Source: Siphonodentalium dalli
Lineage: Eukaryota; Mollusca; Scaphopoda; Gadilida; Siphonodentaliidae
Reading direction: 5' to 3'
DNA length: 64,000 nt
Assembly (NCBI GenBank): GCA_032622095.1
Contig: CP136069.1
Coordinates: forward strand, 83,288,958 to 83,352,957
A model generated the notes under the pieces. It was not told the origin of the DNA and did not search any database. It saw only the letters and a program-made list of their open reading frames with translations. The position numbers and the translations under genes were made by a program. The first letter of the stretch is position 1. Each line of letters starts with the position of its first letter. This document shows positions 22,921 through 34,838 of the stretch, in pieces.

Positions 22921-23063
22921 ACTAGTAGTATACATTGGAAGGTTTATTATTCATTTGGAGGGATTTTCAAGAAATATAAGCAGATAGACAGATGACAGAT
23001 AGACAGATGACAGATACATATACAATAGATTCCTATTTATTGGTGGGAAATGTTCAGATAAAA
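22921..23063. mobile_element. fam-H fragment
   Basis: GTATACATTGGAAGG, TTATTCATTTGGAGGGA, GACAGATAGACAGATGAC and GGTGGGAAATGTTCAGATAA are fam-H body blocks. The TTAA termini are missing. Confidence 0.55.
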
Positions 23064-23130
23064 GTCTCACAATTTTAGATGATCCATGTAAGAATAAGTC
23101 ACCTCAAAGGACCAATATCTGCCCACCAAG

Positions 23131-23491
23131 CAAGACTGCAAATTAGTGTGTCTCTCATGTGCTAGGAACCTCATTCTGCTTAGGCCTCGACTGCTATGGG
23201 AGACCTAGGATCAGATTGATGTTCCCCAGTTGAAGTTGATATCACCGTTTAGTCTTTTTATCTTCTGCAAATTAGGGTATATAGAAACTGAACAGGAGGG
23301 GAAAAAGTAACTAAAAACAATGTTAATTTGACACTATAGATATTTCCCAGAAGATGAGGCCTATTAAAAGCAGAATGAGGTCCCCAGATGGTGAATTTGG
23401 TGATGCTAGCCTGCTGTGTTGGATAGCATCACTAAATTCACCCTCTGGGGACCTCATTCTGCAAATGACAGATACACTATTTGCAGGCTTG
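23131..23491. mobile_element. fam-B MITE, copy 6 (left hairpin collapsed)
   Basis: CAAGACTGCAAATTAGTG to CTATTTGCAGGCTTG. The left hairpin is reduced to one strand (GAACCTCATTCTGC). The middle block and right hairpin are intact. Confidence 0.7.
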
Positions 23492-25462
23492 ACCATACTG
23501 CTCTTCCCATACGCAAAATAATTTAACAAAGTCATTTAGATTTTTCTTCATATTCTTACGGATTCTTATAATTTAAAATGTTGTTAATTGTCAAAGTGTC
23601 ATCAAGAAAGTCCTTACACCCCAATTTAGGGCATCCCCGTGGCAAATTATTGATATATAGGACTACGGTGTCAGCTTGAGATATCTTCAGTTGCAGATAT
23701 CCTAATATAGCCCAGTATCAGAGCCATAAAAATGCTATTGCTGATGAAAGAAGGGCTTTGAAGTAGAAATTTAAAACTGCAAATCACATCAAGTATAAGA
23801 TTTTAAAGTTATATTATGCTGCGCACATGTGGTTTTACTGCATGGAAATTATAATGAGTCTGGCCCACGCTCCAGTGTTTGACTGTTAAATTTACTTTCT
23901 TTTGTCAATAACCTTCTTCTTAAATCTTCTTGTTTGGGATGTTTTCTATGATGTAAGTAGGCATGATTTATATTTTTGTTCTATTTGGAGACAGTCTGAG
24001 GTATATGATATCATATTAGCACCATTCTATTTCTTTATATTGAGTAAAGATTATTGAACCCACAGAATCAGAAGTAAACTAGATCTATATGTAATTTTAT
24101 AAAAATTAGCACAGTGATGTGATCATTTGAAACTTCCAAGCTGTAGATTATAACCTAGCTGTTATACATACAGTTTAATACATGTACTTTATATCACATG
24201 TAGGCCTATAACATTTCAGCTATAACATTTCAGCTATAACATTTGAATGTGTAACACATAGCTATATTTCACATGTACATATAAGACCAACAATTCATTT
24301 GATTATGATTTGTTTTCCAATAAACCTTTGATATCATTTAGTTATTTTAATCACATTTTATGCCTGACTCACTCTTTCACCACCGAATTTACAGAGGTAT
24401 GTTATCCAGGACACCGGGTTTGCATGCAGCAGTTTATAGGGGAATTCTTTGTCTCACATGTATTTATAGAGGTCGTAGGTATGGACACCCATATATTGTC
24501 ATGACCAGTGACAACTGCCCATCAATTTGCAACACCTGCCGATGGATGACATCATATAATTGTGATTATATCACCATGGTAACGCATGCCATGCGTGAAC
24601 AGGTGCGTAAATACATTTGAACTCAATTTATACTGTTATAGTTAACTTTATTTGCAATATTTCAACACATAAAGTATATTCACCATACCCACATTCAAAT
24701 AGTTAGCATTATATCCAACACATTTCGTAATTTTAGCATATGTGGTGATTAAGAAAGTAATTAGAAGATGTACAATGGGCATTATTATGAGAACAGACCA
24801 ACAGTATGCCCAAGAAGGCGTCATTTACTGGAAATAGACCCAGTATCCCGCATTTAGGCCCACCTGTATATTCAACTGTTATTATGCTAATGAATTATGA
24901 GTAACTTTCCAAAAACAACTGCCAATGATCTCAATGCATTCCCAAAATGTTTATGCATGCCAATGTCATGCTTACAACATGCACTCGCAGCTATTATTAT
25001 TGAAGTCGCACTATTGTGCGGCATGGTGAATTTTGTAACATTGCGTGGAAAATAGGAGTCATTAGACGGATACCACAAAGAAAACGTCGTTAGAAAGGGC
25101 AACAATCTTCTTTATTTCAAAAATGTGTGTTATCAATATGTGTTTGTGATAAACAATAACAAACTAAATCAATCGGTACATGTGTATCTGATTAAAAGCA
25201 CCACACTGCATTGTTACGTCAACTTTTTTGGGAAAACCCAGAGAACCCCCAAAATAGTAGTTGTGATGTCATACATGTGCTGTCTATATTTAGGCCGGGA
25301 ACATCTCAGTGTGGCCGTATTTGTCAGGTCTGCGTGTTCAACAATCAATTAGTATTGATACAGACTTTCAACCAAATGATATGTAAGTCGCCAACCAATA
25401 AAATCATTAGCATATCCCCGTAAACATGGTATTATTGCTTGTTATTCTCGAAAATTATTCTC
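23492..25462. other. Mostly unique DNA; no gene established
   Basis: It includes a three-fold ACATTTCAGCTATA repeat at 24209-24246 and an open block 24411-24600 flanked by AG and GTGCGT that I do not accept as an exon on present evidence. No inverted-repeat element was found. Confidence 0.35.
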
Positions 25463-25534
25463 TGCCCGCTAAAGCGGGCTGCGGTGTTGAACATAAATTA
25501 CGTCGTGCCCGCTAAAGCAGGCTGCGGTGTTGAA
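25463..25534 (+). repeat. Direct repeat with GCCCGCTAAAGCGGGC hairpin
   Basis: TGCCCGCTAAAGCGGGCTGC at 25463 is repeated at 25506 (one change, GCAGGC), each followed by GGTGTTGAA. Unit spacing is 43 bp. GC-rich hairpins stand out here from AT-rich surroundings. Confidence 0.6.
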
Positions 25535-25538
25535 AGAG

Positions 25539-25716
25539 TTAACCCTTTCAGTGCCAAGTCCGATTTTTGTATCAACCCATATTTCCTTGATCATTTTTCA
25601 AATTTATTTAGAGCTCTTTCCATCAATGTATCACATTATTATAATCAATAAATTTGAAAAATGATCAAGGAAATATGATTTGATACAAAAATCGGACTTG
25701 GCACTGAAAGGGTTAA
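25539..25716. mobile_element. fam-D-type palindromic MITE without hairpin module
   Basis: TTAACCCTTTCAGTGCCAAG to CTTGGCACTGAAAGGGTTAA. The arms are almost perfectly paired over ~70 bp (through TGATCATTTTTCAAATTTATT and its complement) around a ~38-bp loop. The termini match those of fam-D at 34839. Confidence 0.85.
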
Positions 25717-25989
25717 AGCTTTGACACTAGTTTGGTGCCATAGGCTACACCCTGACTTTTATCAAGCCTTGACATAACAAACCTAAAAACCCCTTTTCAT
25801 TTGTTAGGATATATTGACACAAAGATATAATTTCCATGTCCGACTATTTATTCTCACCTCTGGTAGAAACATTGATAACATAGCAATGTACACAGTTATT
25901 GCTGTTCATGAATTGTAGGAATTGCTTATTTCTTAGTATTGAGAATTATCGGTCAGTATAATAATTTGTGTACTGCTCACAGATGACCA

Positions 25990-26203
25990 TACAGTAATGC
26001 CCTAAATAATCAACTCTTTAACCACAGAAGAATTATGGGTAACTTTTCAGGATTTAGTCGGAAATATGGCTTGTTGCCATTCAACGGAAAGCTCTCGGGG
26101 AGCTTTCCGATGATGGCAACAAACCATATTTCCGACTAAATCCTGAAAAGTTACCCATAATTCTGCTGTGGTTAAAGAGTCGATTACTTAGGGCATTACC
26201 ATA
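25990..26203. mobile_element. fam-A palindromic MITE, copy 6
   Basis: TACAGTAATGCCC to GGGCATTACCATA. Both arms carry ACTCTTTAACC/GGTTAAAGAGT in place of ACTCCTTAACC/GGTTAAGGAGT. Confidence 0.87.
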
Positions 26204-26514
26204 GTTTAAATCTTATCAGAAGAATAATCAAACTTGCAACTCTAGGAATAGAATAGACACAGCACATTATTTATTCTAAATTTAAATGCACTTTTGTGAT
26301 GCCTTTGATTTCAAATACTTCTAAATACCAAGGATATGCTTTAATGACCCTAAATTGAATTACAAAAAAACATGAACTTCCATTAATTTTTAATTATCGA
26401 TATATATAAAAGAGTATGATCTGTCTGTTCGAATCCCCCCCAGACCCCTGGACCAATTTCAATTTGATTTGAAATACCACCAAATGCCAAATATCTGCTG
26501 TAATGACATGAAAG

Positions 26515-26999
26515 TTAAAGGTACTCAATCCGAACAGAGGGTCCCAATCTCAACAGATTCCAACAACAACAATCCGATCAGAGGGTCCTATATTACTATT
26601 TCTTTGGCTTTGGGGGTAAAAAATATTTGATTCGAGTCGAGGAACCCATCAAACAAAGCTCAGAGTTATTAGATATTTATTTTTGAAATGTGTTAATTGC
26701 TCGAGATGAGTACTAATAACTGCCGTCAATTTGGTAACCTGCTCGAGATTTTACGCCAAAACTCTATTCAAACAGACAATGATGGATAACTCTATAATCA
26801 AGTGGTAATAATAACGAAATTTTGACTCTTCTGGGCCAGAAAGAATTTCCGATAATGAAAAATAATTGATTTCTAAAATCGATATCTAACAAATCTGAGC
26901 TTTGATGGGTGACTTCCTCGACTCGAATCAAATATTTTTGACCCCCGAAGCCATTGAAATAGTAATTGAGAGGAGTTTTATCGGATTGAGTACCTTTAA
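26515..26999 (+). mobile_element. fam-E1 TTAA-bounded element, copy 1
   Basis: TTAAAGGTACTCAATCCGA to CGGATTGAGTACCTTTAA, about 485 bp. The halves are partly inverted: GGCTTTGGGGGTAAAAAATA on the left pairs with TATTTTTGACCCCCGAAGCC on the right, as do flanking CATCAAA/TTTGATG blocks. Not coding. Confidence 0.8.
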
Positions 27000-27043
27000 T
27001 TGAAAGGATGCGGCACTTGTATTCCTACTGTCCAAAATGTTTT

Positions 27044-27290
27044 ATGATATGACAATGCTGAACTGGCACCGTCCTATGATCATCGGAACGATACTGATAT
27101 AACGATTCTGATCTGGCACCGGTATAGCATCATCGCAACGATATCGATATTACGATGCCGATCTGGCACCGATATGCCATCATTGGAATGATACCGATAT
27201 TACGATGCTGAATTGGCACTGGAATATCATCATCGAAATGATACTATATATATGCCATCATCGGATCGATACTACTATTTTGGTACCAAA
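27044..27290 (+). repeat. Minisatellite, ~57-bp unit
   Basis: ATCATCGGAACGATACTGAT, a block ending TGATCTGGCACCG, then near-copies follow each other about four times, the last diverged. It fills the gap between two fam-E1 copies. Confidence 0.7.
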
Positions 27291-27325
27291 TTTGTACTAC
27301 ATATGTCCGGAAGGGCTTCTATCAA

Positions 27326-27813
27326 TTAAAGGTACTCAATCCGATCAGAGGGTCCCAATCTCAACAGATTCCAACAACAACAATCCGATCAGAGGGTCCT
27401 ATATTACTATTTCTTTGGCTTTGGGGGTACAAAATATTTGATTCGAGTCGAGGAACCCATCAAACAAAGCTCAGAGTTATTAGATATTGATTTTTGAAAT
27501 TTGTTATTTACTCGAGATGAGTACTAATAATTGCCTTCAACTGCCGTAATCTGCTCTGGATGTGTACTCCAAAATCTATTCAAACAGACAAGGATGGATA
27601 ACTCTAAAATCAAGTGGTAATAACAGCGCAATTTTGACTGAGTTCTGGGCCAGATAATATTCCTGATAATGAAAAATAATAGATTTCTAAAATCGATATC
27701 TAACAAATCTGAGCTTTGATGGGTGACTTCCTCAACTCGAATCAAATATTTTTGACCCCCGAAGCCATTGAAATAGTAATTGAGAGGAGTTTTTTCGGAT
27801 TGAGTACCTTTAA
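27326..27813 (+). mobile_element. fam-E1 TTAA-bounded element, copy 2
   Basis: Same termini and body as the copy at 26515, about 488 bp, high similarity by eye. Confidence 0.8.
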
Positions 27814-28179
27814 TTACATAAAACACAAACTTCCTTTACTTGTTAAAATATAAAATTATAACCTACAAAATTATCATTTCATTATAATTTATGGACTATA
27901 ATACCACGGACAATTCAAACTTTACCAATATACAACACCTTTTGCCCATTATAAAATATATATTATATTTCAATAAACCTGTTTCAACTGGCAAAATCTA
28001 TTTCGACCATATAACAGAAGGGGATAAAATCTTCTTGTTTGGGATGTATTAACCCTTTCAGTGCAAGGGGCTGATCTCATCGGCCCTAATTTACGGTCGT
28101 AAAATCGGCCCTAAAATTTTTTATTTTTGTTTTTTTTGTTTTGGTTGAATTTTTTTTGGGTATGCTTAAGCATGCTATA

Positions 28180-29756
28180 TAGGGTTGCCACGATTATGAG
28201 TTTTCATAATCGACTAATCGGCAGCTATAATCGACGGTTAGTCGATTAATCGGTAATATATGCGCCCTGTATTACATCCAGGTAAACAAGTGATAAATGC
28301 TAAATTACGATGACTTCTTTACATTCATTTTTAAGACAGTTATAAACTGTCGATGTTCCGTGTTTACACTGTTTTATTGCATATACAACAAAGAATACTC
28401 ATGCCCTCATAGTCTCATTCGTCCCGATGTAGTTTTTAACAGGCCCTTACTATTAAATACTGCCAAGTGCCCATATTGCCGATGTTTCTGTCAAAGTTAG
28501 AGCAAACTGCATACGAGCACGACGTGACAGTAACTGTGCAAAATTGCACGAAGTAAATCTAATCTCGATCGCGACTCCCAAGCCACCGCTACGTATTTCG
28601 GCAAGTCACGTGCTTCACATTAATCAGTGAAATTGCGGCGAAAGGCGTGCACTTACACAATGCAGTTAACGAGGACATAGGTACTAGTAGACAGTGGGAG
28701 GTATTTGTGGGGGACCCTGGTGTGACGGGGATGCAGTCACAATTACTGCCGTGTATAACCTGGACATTTTCAATAAAGAATTGCAAGAAATAATGAAACA
28801 AATTAATAGTTTATAATATATACGCAACCCCTTGTCAAAGAACTCGCAAACATCGGATTGTTTTCTTGAAGACCCAAACGAGAATACATGTAATGGTAAT
28901 TATTTGCAACGTTCCCAGGTCCGCCCATGGCCTAACACGCTGACAGATATTCCAACCAATAGCTGATCAGATTCCCCAACACATCGGCGATGACTCTGAA
29001 AAGTCGGCGCCGACATCAAAGACAAACTGAAGGATGCCGCCAACCAGGCACGTTCTGTGTGAACATGTCGCACACATAATTCTTTGAAGATGACCGCCAA
29101 ATGTCGGCGGCGACATCAAAGGTAGAGGACGCCGCAACGGAATTGTGCTGCATACGCGGTTAAAGGTACTCAATCCGATCAGAGGGTCCTATATTACTAT
29201 TTCTTTGGCTTTGGGGGTAAAAAATATTTGATTCGAGTCGAGGAACCCATCAAACAAAGCTCAGAGTTATTAGATATTGATTTTTGAAATTTGTTATTAA
29301 CTCGAGATGAGTACTAATAACTGCCGTAATCTGCTCTGGATGTGTACTCCAAATCTATTCAAACAGACAAGGATGAATAACTCTAAAACCAAGTGGTAAT
29401 TTTAACGCAATTTTGACTGAGTTCTGGGCCAGATAGTATTCCCGATAATGAAAAATAATAGATTTCTAAAATCGATATCTAACAAATCTGAGCTTTGATG
29501 GGTGACTTCCTCGACTCGAATCAAATATTTTTGACCCCCGAAGCCATTGAAATAGTAATTGAGAGGAGTTTTATCGGATTGAGTACCTTTAACTGTTACT
29601 TCCAGGAATGACATCGATACACAAGTTACACAACCATACGCACCCCCCCCCCCCCCCCCCCCCCCCCTCGGGCGATTAGTCGACGAAAGTAAATAACCGT
29701 CGACTACCGCACCTGCCGAAGGTTAGTCGATTAATCGAATAATCGTGGCAAGCCTA
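28180..29756. mobile_element. Non-autonomous hAT element
   Basis: Termini TAGGGTTGCCACGATTAT and ATAATCGTGGCAAGCCTA are inverted. A perfect 8-bp duplication ATGCTATA lies at 28172-28179 and 29757-29764. Subterminal TTAGTCGATTAATCG blocks are typical of hAT ends with zf-BED-type transposases. Its 1,577 bp include a 433-bp fam-E1 copy and a C25 tract (29643-29667). I recognise no transposase in the remainder, so it is probably non-autonomous. Confidence 0.88.
29160..29592 (+). mobile_element. fam-E1 copy 3, inside the hAT
   Basis: TTAAAGGTACTCAATCCGA to GGATTGAGTACCTTTAA. It lacks the short CAATCTCAACAGATTCC segment near the left end that copies 1 and 2 have. It is the third, youngest level of the nest. 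Confidence 0.82.
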
Positions 29757-30334
29757 ATGCTATAGCGAATTTAAAAACAAACTGGATAAAACCTTAGGGT
29801 TATAACTCAAAACTATCACCAAGTATTTATAGTAATAATTTTGATGCCCATGAAAAACGTGAGATTCCCTGGCACTAAACCTACAAAATAAGTCTGTTAA
29901 AGAATATAAGAAAAAATTTATTAAAATTGTAAAAAATTGTAAAAAATAATAACAAATGATGAAAAATTGTTAGGCCAATGCATTCTCTTATATATGCGAT
30001 GCGACCTATGGTCGACTCGCATATATAAGAGAATGCATTGGCACAGGGTATATGGGTTGATACAAAAATCGAACCTGGCACTCAAAGGGTTAAATTTGGC
30101 ATGATTTATATATTTTTTCTGTTTGGAATCAGACTGACTGACTAAGGTATATGATCACTTAGTCAATTTAATCACATTATTTCTTAGCAGTGAGGATTAT
30201 CTGTCTTTAAAATAAATCTACACTGCTCAGGAATGATGAGGACTGAATGTGTTTCACCCTCACCAAGAGAATAAGCAACTTGCCACAAAATAGGAATAGA
30301 GTAGATGCAGCCCTTTATTTATTCTTAATTTGGA

Positions 30335-30811
30335 TTAAAGGTACTCAACCCGATAAAACTCCTCTCAATTACTATTTCAATGGCTTCGGGGGTCAAAAAA
30401 ATTTGATTCGAGTCGAGGAAGTCACCCATCAAAGCTCAGATTTGTTAGATATCGATTTTAGAAATCTATTATTTTTCATTATCGGGAATTCTTACTGGCC
30501 CAGTACGTAGTCAATTATTACCACTTGATTATAGAGTTATCCATCCTTGTCTGTTTGAATAGAATTTTGGCGTAAAATCTAGAGCATGTTACCAAATTGA
30601 CGGCAGTTATAAGTACTCATCTCGAGAACATAAGAATTTTCAAAAATCAATATCTAATAACTCTGAGCTTTGTTTGATGGGTTCCTCGACTCGAATCAAA
30701 TATTTTTTACCCCCAAAGCCAAAGAAATAGTAATATAGGACCCTCTGATCGGATTGTTGTTGTTGGAATCTGTTGAGATGGGGACCCTCTTTACGGGTTG
30801 AGTACCTTTAA
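30335..30811 (-). mobile_element. fam-E1 copy 4 (reversed)
   Basis: TTAAAGGTACTCAACCCGA to GGGTTGAGTACCTTTAA, opposite in orientation to copies 1-3, about 477 bp. Both outer ends carry the same variant (CAACCCG / CGGGTTG). Confidence 0.8.
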
Positions 30812-31887
30812 CATTTGTGATGCCTACAATACTTTTATTTCAAGTACCTCTAAAAACAAAGTATTTGCTTTTATAATGATCCAAAATTGAATTACAAAAA
30901 AAAAAACAACAAACTTTGATTAAAGGTACTCAAGGCCTTAAAAGTAATGTAGGTTCATGTGAAATAACATAAAAGTCCGTAAAACATCTATCATCAACTA
31001 AAATAAACTTTGTTCTTATTTTCATTATTAATAACTGATTTCCAATAATGAGATTTTGCATGTTAAATCTATTGTTATGTAAACAATGGAATATATGGGC
31101 AGCCGTTTGGTCGGAAAATACATCAAATAAAAAATGCATGCATCAAATATTCAATATAGTTATATTACTTTTTAATAGCAATCTTTTCTAAATCAATATA
31201 TTATTTCCCAACCACATGGTGTTCATTTCCAAACCAATAGTCTTTCTTATATTCACTATGAGACAATTTCGTTCTGATATATATCGTTTTCTAATCAATG
31301 TTGATCAATGCACAATTAATGTTCTTTTTCAATTCAATAGTATTCATATCCCAACCAATATGTAACAACACATTTATAATATAGCAATAGATACACTATT
31401 AACTCAATTATTTATTCTACTACAGCAAACGCACATTTAATATACATCGATTTCGATTTAATAACATTTCTATCAATATTTGACAATACAAAACTATTTA
31501 ACAGCAGTCCATGCAAATCTAACAGTCAAAGCCCAAACTAATATGAGTCGATTTAAAACCAATAGACAAAATCAAACCGACACAAGAGGGCACTATATGA
31601 GTGTTCATTGCTTCAATGTGTGTAAACAAATTCTCAAAAATACCCATCGTATGTTAATAAAATTACACCCTGAAATGATCATATAAATAGGAATACACTG
31701 TGATAAGAACATATAAAAATAAGTGAAAATGAATAAAGGCATTTTGCCTGGGACAAACATAGCGCTATAGGGCAACAGGTTTTCCTGTTTGTCACAGCAT
31801 ATAACTAGAATAATTAGATTTGATCACAATGAAAATCTTCACTTTTATCCTCGGAATAGACGACAAGTCAATATCATGGATGAAATC
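30812..31887. other. Unassigned AT-rich DNA with a solo fam-E end
   Basis: A lone TTAAAGGTACTCAAGG lies at 30920. The following AATGAGATTTTGCATG...ATCTATTGTTATGTAA recurs near 44181-44212, so a further shared repeat is likely. The stretch 31150-31500 has a loose repetition of CAACCAATA / CAATATT-type words without a fixed period. Confidence 0.4.
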
Positions 31888-32146
31888 AAGCCTTGAAATA
31901 GTGTGCCTGTCATTTGCAGAATGAGGTCCCCAGAGGGTGAATTTAGTGATACTACCCCGCATAGTGGGCTAGCATCACCAAATTCACCCTCTGGGGACCT
32001 CATTCTGCTTACACCTCAGCAGAATGAGATTCCCAGAGGGTGAATTTGGTGATGCTAGCCTGCTATGCGGGGTAGCATCACTAAATTCACCCTCTGGGAA
32101 CCTCATTCATCAAATGACAGGCACATTATTTCTATTTCAAGGCTTG
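31888..32146. mobile_element. fam-B MITE, copy 7 (short form, no middle)
   Basis: CAAGCCTTGAAATAGTGTG to TTTCAAGGCTTG. The two hairpins are joined directly, and the ~230-bp middle is missing. It is flanked by a perfect 8-bp duplication GATGAAAT (31880-31887 and 32147-32154). Confidence 0.88.
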
Positions 32147-32231
32147 GATGAAATGACGGGGACAATAGAACCTACTATTTTCAAGATCCTTAAAGATGTA
32201 TTCCGGGTTCCTAACATCCTGTTACAACAAT

Positions 32232-32645
32232 CAAGCCCTGAAATAGTGTGTCTGTCATTTGCAGAATGAGGTCCCCAGAGGGAGAATTTAGTGACGCTGT
32301 CGAGCACGGTGAGCTAGCATCAGCAAATTTACCCTCTGGGAACCTCATTCTTATTAGTCCTCAACTCCTATTGAAAACCTAGGATCAGATTGAAGTTCCC
32401 CAGTTGAAGTTGGTGATGTTCACCTATTATATAGACACCTCGATTATGCATTTTATCTTCTGCAAATTTGGGGGATATACAAACTGAACAGAAGGGAAAA
32501 GGTAACTTAAAACAATGTTAATTTGAGACTATAGATAATACCCAGAAGATGAGGCCTATAAAGCAGAATTTGGTCCCCAGAGGGTAAATTTAGTGATGCC
32601 AGCCATCTGGGTACCTCATTCTGCAAATGACAGACACAAGGCTTG
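32232..32645. mobile_element. fam-B MITE, copy 8
   Basis: CAAGCCCTGAAATAGTGTG to CAGACACAAGGCTTG, with middle block, only 85 bp from copy 7. The right hairpin has lost its inner part. Confidence 0.78.
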
Positions 32646-32753
32646 TCACCATTTCAATGTATACTTTTATAACTGGGTAGGTCAGCAAAAAATGTCACAG
32701 ACATGGGGGGGGGGGGGGCACTCTAATTGTAATGTACGCAGAGAATATGAGTT

Positions 32754-33254
32754 TTAACCCTTTCATCACGGGAGCTGCAGAAGCCTGCATTGAAGATCAT
32801 GTGCCAGTGCATTGTCTTATATATAAGAAAAAATGATAAACAAATTTGAAAATTGTTATAGAATTTAAGAAAAAATGAGAACAAATGAGAAAAATTGTTA
32901 AAGAATGTAAGAAAAATTAATAAAAAATAATAAAAAACTGCTTTAGGCCAATACATTCTCTTATATATGTGAGGCACCTATGAGCAACTCGCATATATAA
33001 GAGAATGTACCGGCTTACATGGTCAAGGTAAATATTGTTAAGCCAATGCATTCTCTTATAAATGCGGGGCACCCTATAGGTGACTCGCATATATAAGAAA
33101 ATTCATTTTCTTACAAGGTCAAGGTAAATATTGTTAGGCCAATGCATTCTCTTATATATGTGAGGCTCCCTATGTGAGACTCACATATATAGGGGAATGC
33201 ATTGGCACAGGGTTTTCACAAAATTTAAAGAATCACCAGTCATGCAGGGGTTAA
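32754..33254 (+). mobile_element. fam-C TTAA-bounded MITE, long form with several hairpins
   Basis: TTAACCCTTTCATCACGG to CAGTCATGCAGGGGTTAA. Three successive hairpins built on AAGAGAATGCATTGGC are separated by GGTCAAGGTAAATATTGTTA. Internal expansion by unit duplication is evident. Confidence 0.78.
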
Positions 33255-33397
33255 TGAGTATATATTGACGATAATTAAAAATATGTTTAATGACACAAAG
33301 GACAAAATTCTAGGCAAATATTTTGGTCCAGTGTTTGGGCGAGAAATTTTAAGATTGTCATTATTGTTCTTCAAAGAGTTTGTTGATTGTTGTCAAG

Positions 33398-33573
33398 TTA
33401 AAGGTACTCAATCTGATTCGATGGTCCCCATATAATCAGATTCCAACAACAACAAAATTTTTTGAAATGCCTCTTCAGTCATCAGAATCGAGTAATTGCC
33501 CAAAAATAATGCTAACCAGTCAACTATAGTGTAAAATTGCCCAAAAACCTGTTATTTATCAACATTTTGTTCT
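33398..33573 (+). mobile_element. fam-E2 element truncated by a fam-D end
   Basis: TTAAAGGTACTCAATCTG through ATTTATCAACATTTTGTTC, then an abrupt switch to GGCACTCAAAGGGTTAA, a bare fam-D right terminus (33574-33590). Confidence 0.65.
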
Positions 33574-33608
33574 GGCACTCAAAGGGTTAACCCTTAAAAA
33601 TTGAAGGG

Positions 33609-33789
33609 TTAACCCTTTGAGTGCCATGGGCCGATCTCATCAGCCCTAAACCTACAAAATAAGTCTGTTAGGCCAATGCATTCTCTTATATATGCGAGGC
33701 GACCTATGGTCGACTCGCATATATAAGAGAATGCATTGGCACAGGGTATATGGGTTGATACAAAATCAACCTGTCACTCAAAGGGTTAA
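33609..33789 (+). mobile_element. Short fam-D element with hairpin module
   Basis: TTAACCCTTTGAGTGCCATG to CACTCAAAGGGTTAA, with little more than the termini, the CCGATCTCATCAGCCC block and the 69-nt hairpin at 33672-33740. It is an internal deletion form of 34839-35288. Confidence 0.82.
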
Positions 33790-34082
33790 TATTTCTATTA
33801 CATGTATATTTTTTCAGTTCTTCTAATTGAGGATGAAAGGTGTTGGTTGAAAATGCGAGACTTATAGTCAGACGAGGAAGGCACTTAATTGAATCAATCA
33901 TAATTATCTATCAACTTGAGAGGTCAGTATATCGTTTCATTTTTTAGATTCAAAGCTTTTTTTTAATTTTGATGTATTTGAGGGTTCCATTTATTATATG
34001 CCATGCTTAAAATACCGGACGCACTATATTTTGGTCTGTCGTCCAACATAACGTCCATTTGTATATTAAGATGGACCTTGCT

Positions 34083-34423
34083 TTAAGGGGTACTGTACAC
34101 TAAATCCGGCCATTTGTGGCACCATCTCCTATTTTACTGAAGATAATAATATATGCAACAAATGAATGAATTTGCGCAATGGGTTAGTGAAAAATGCAAT
34201 CATGTGCTCTATGAACGATGCAAACAACATGGCAATTATGATGAAAATGAATTTATGACTCCAGTCATAAAATCATTTTCATTATAATTACCACGTAGAG
34301 CACATGAGTGTATTTTGCACTAACCCATGTCTCAAATTCATTCATTTTGTTGCATATATTCTGTTGATTATAAAACAAGATTGTCTCATAAATGGTCGGA
34401 TTTAGTGTACAGTCCCCCATTAA
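34083..34423. mobile_element. fam-Q TTAA-bounded palindromic MITE
   Basis: TTAAGGGGTACTGTACAC and GTGTACAGTCCCCCATTAA are inverted. The pairing continues through TAAATCCGGCCATTTGTGG, GCAACAAATGAATGAATTTG and GTGCTCTATGAACG to a centre near 34255. It is ~341 bp and non-coding. Confidence 0.8.
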
Positions 34424-34838
34424 GGTAACACTGATAATGCATATGATATATAAATCGTGTTATCATGGCAATGATGGCATGGTCCAATAAGGGCGAAGTT
34501 TCAGGGCAATCAGCACACATGACAGGGTGATTTGTTCCCTTATTCTCCTATGTAGAGATTCTCAGATTCACCCACAAGACCTCCTGTTATTTATCCCAGA
34601 ATGTATCCACAATTCACAAATAAGAGATAGAGTTATTCCCCTTCCATTGAGAATAATAAAATAGCAGTGCAGACCAGATCAAAATTAAGCGTAGAACGTA
34701 CATTGACAAAAGCCACATATTCATAGTTTATTTGACCGGATAAGTTGATAATACAATGTGTTGGAGCTTCTGAGTCCTATTTCAAATAGTGTATAATATG
34801 GAATATGTTGTATATAATGTGGTGTGGGAATTTGAAAA

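Larger units (their letters stand above)
28049..30093 (+). mobile_element. fam-D TTAA-bounded element interrupted by a hAT
   Basis: It starts TTAACCCTTTCAGTGCAAGG with CTCATCGGCCCTAATTTACG and TATGCTTAAGCATGCTATA. After the hAT it resumes with GCGAATTTAAAAACAAACTG and ends in the 69-nt hairpin (29974-30042) and CACTCAAAGGGTTAA. The uninterrupted copy at 34839-35288 has the same order, proving the insertion. Confidence 0.85.

Noticed and set aside
24411-24600. Open block between TTACAG and GTGCGT resembling an exon
   Set aside because: The peptide is unrecognised, the acceptor tract is weak, and the repeated TTATAGAGG words suggest chance. No second exon was found.
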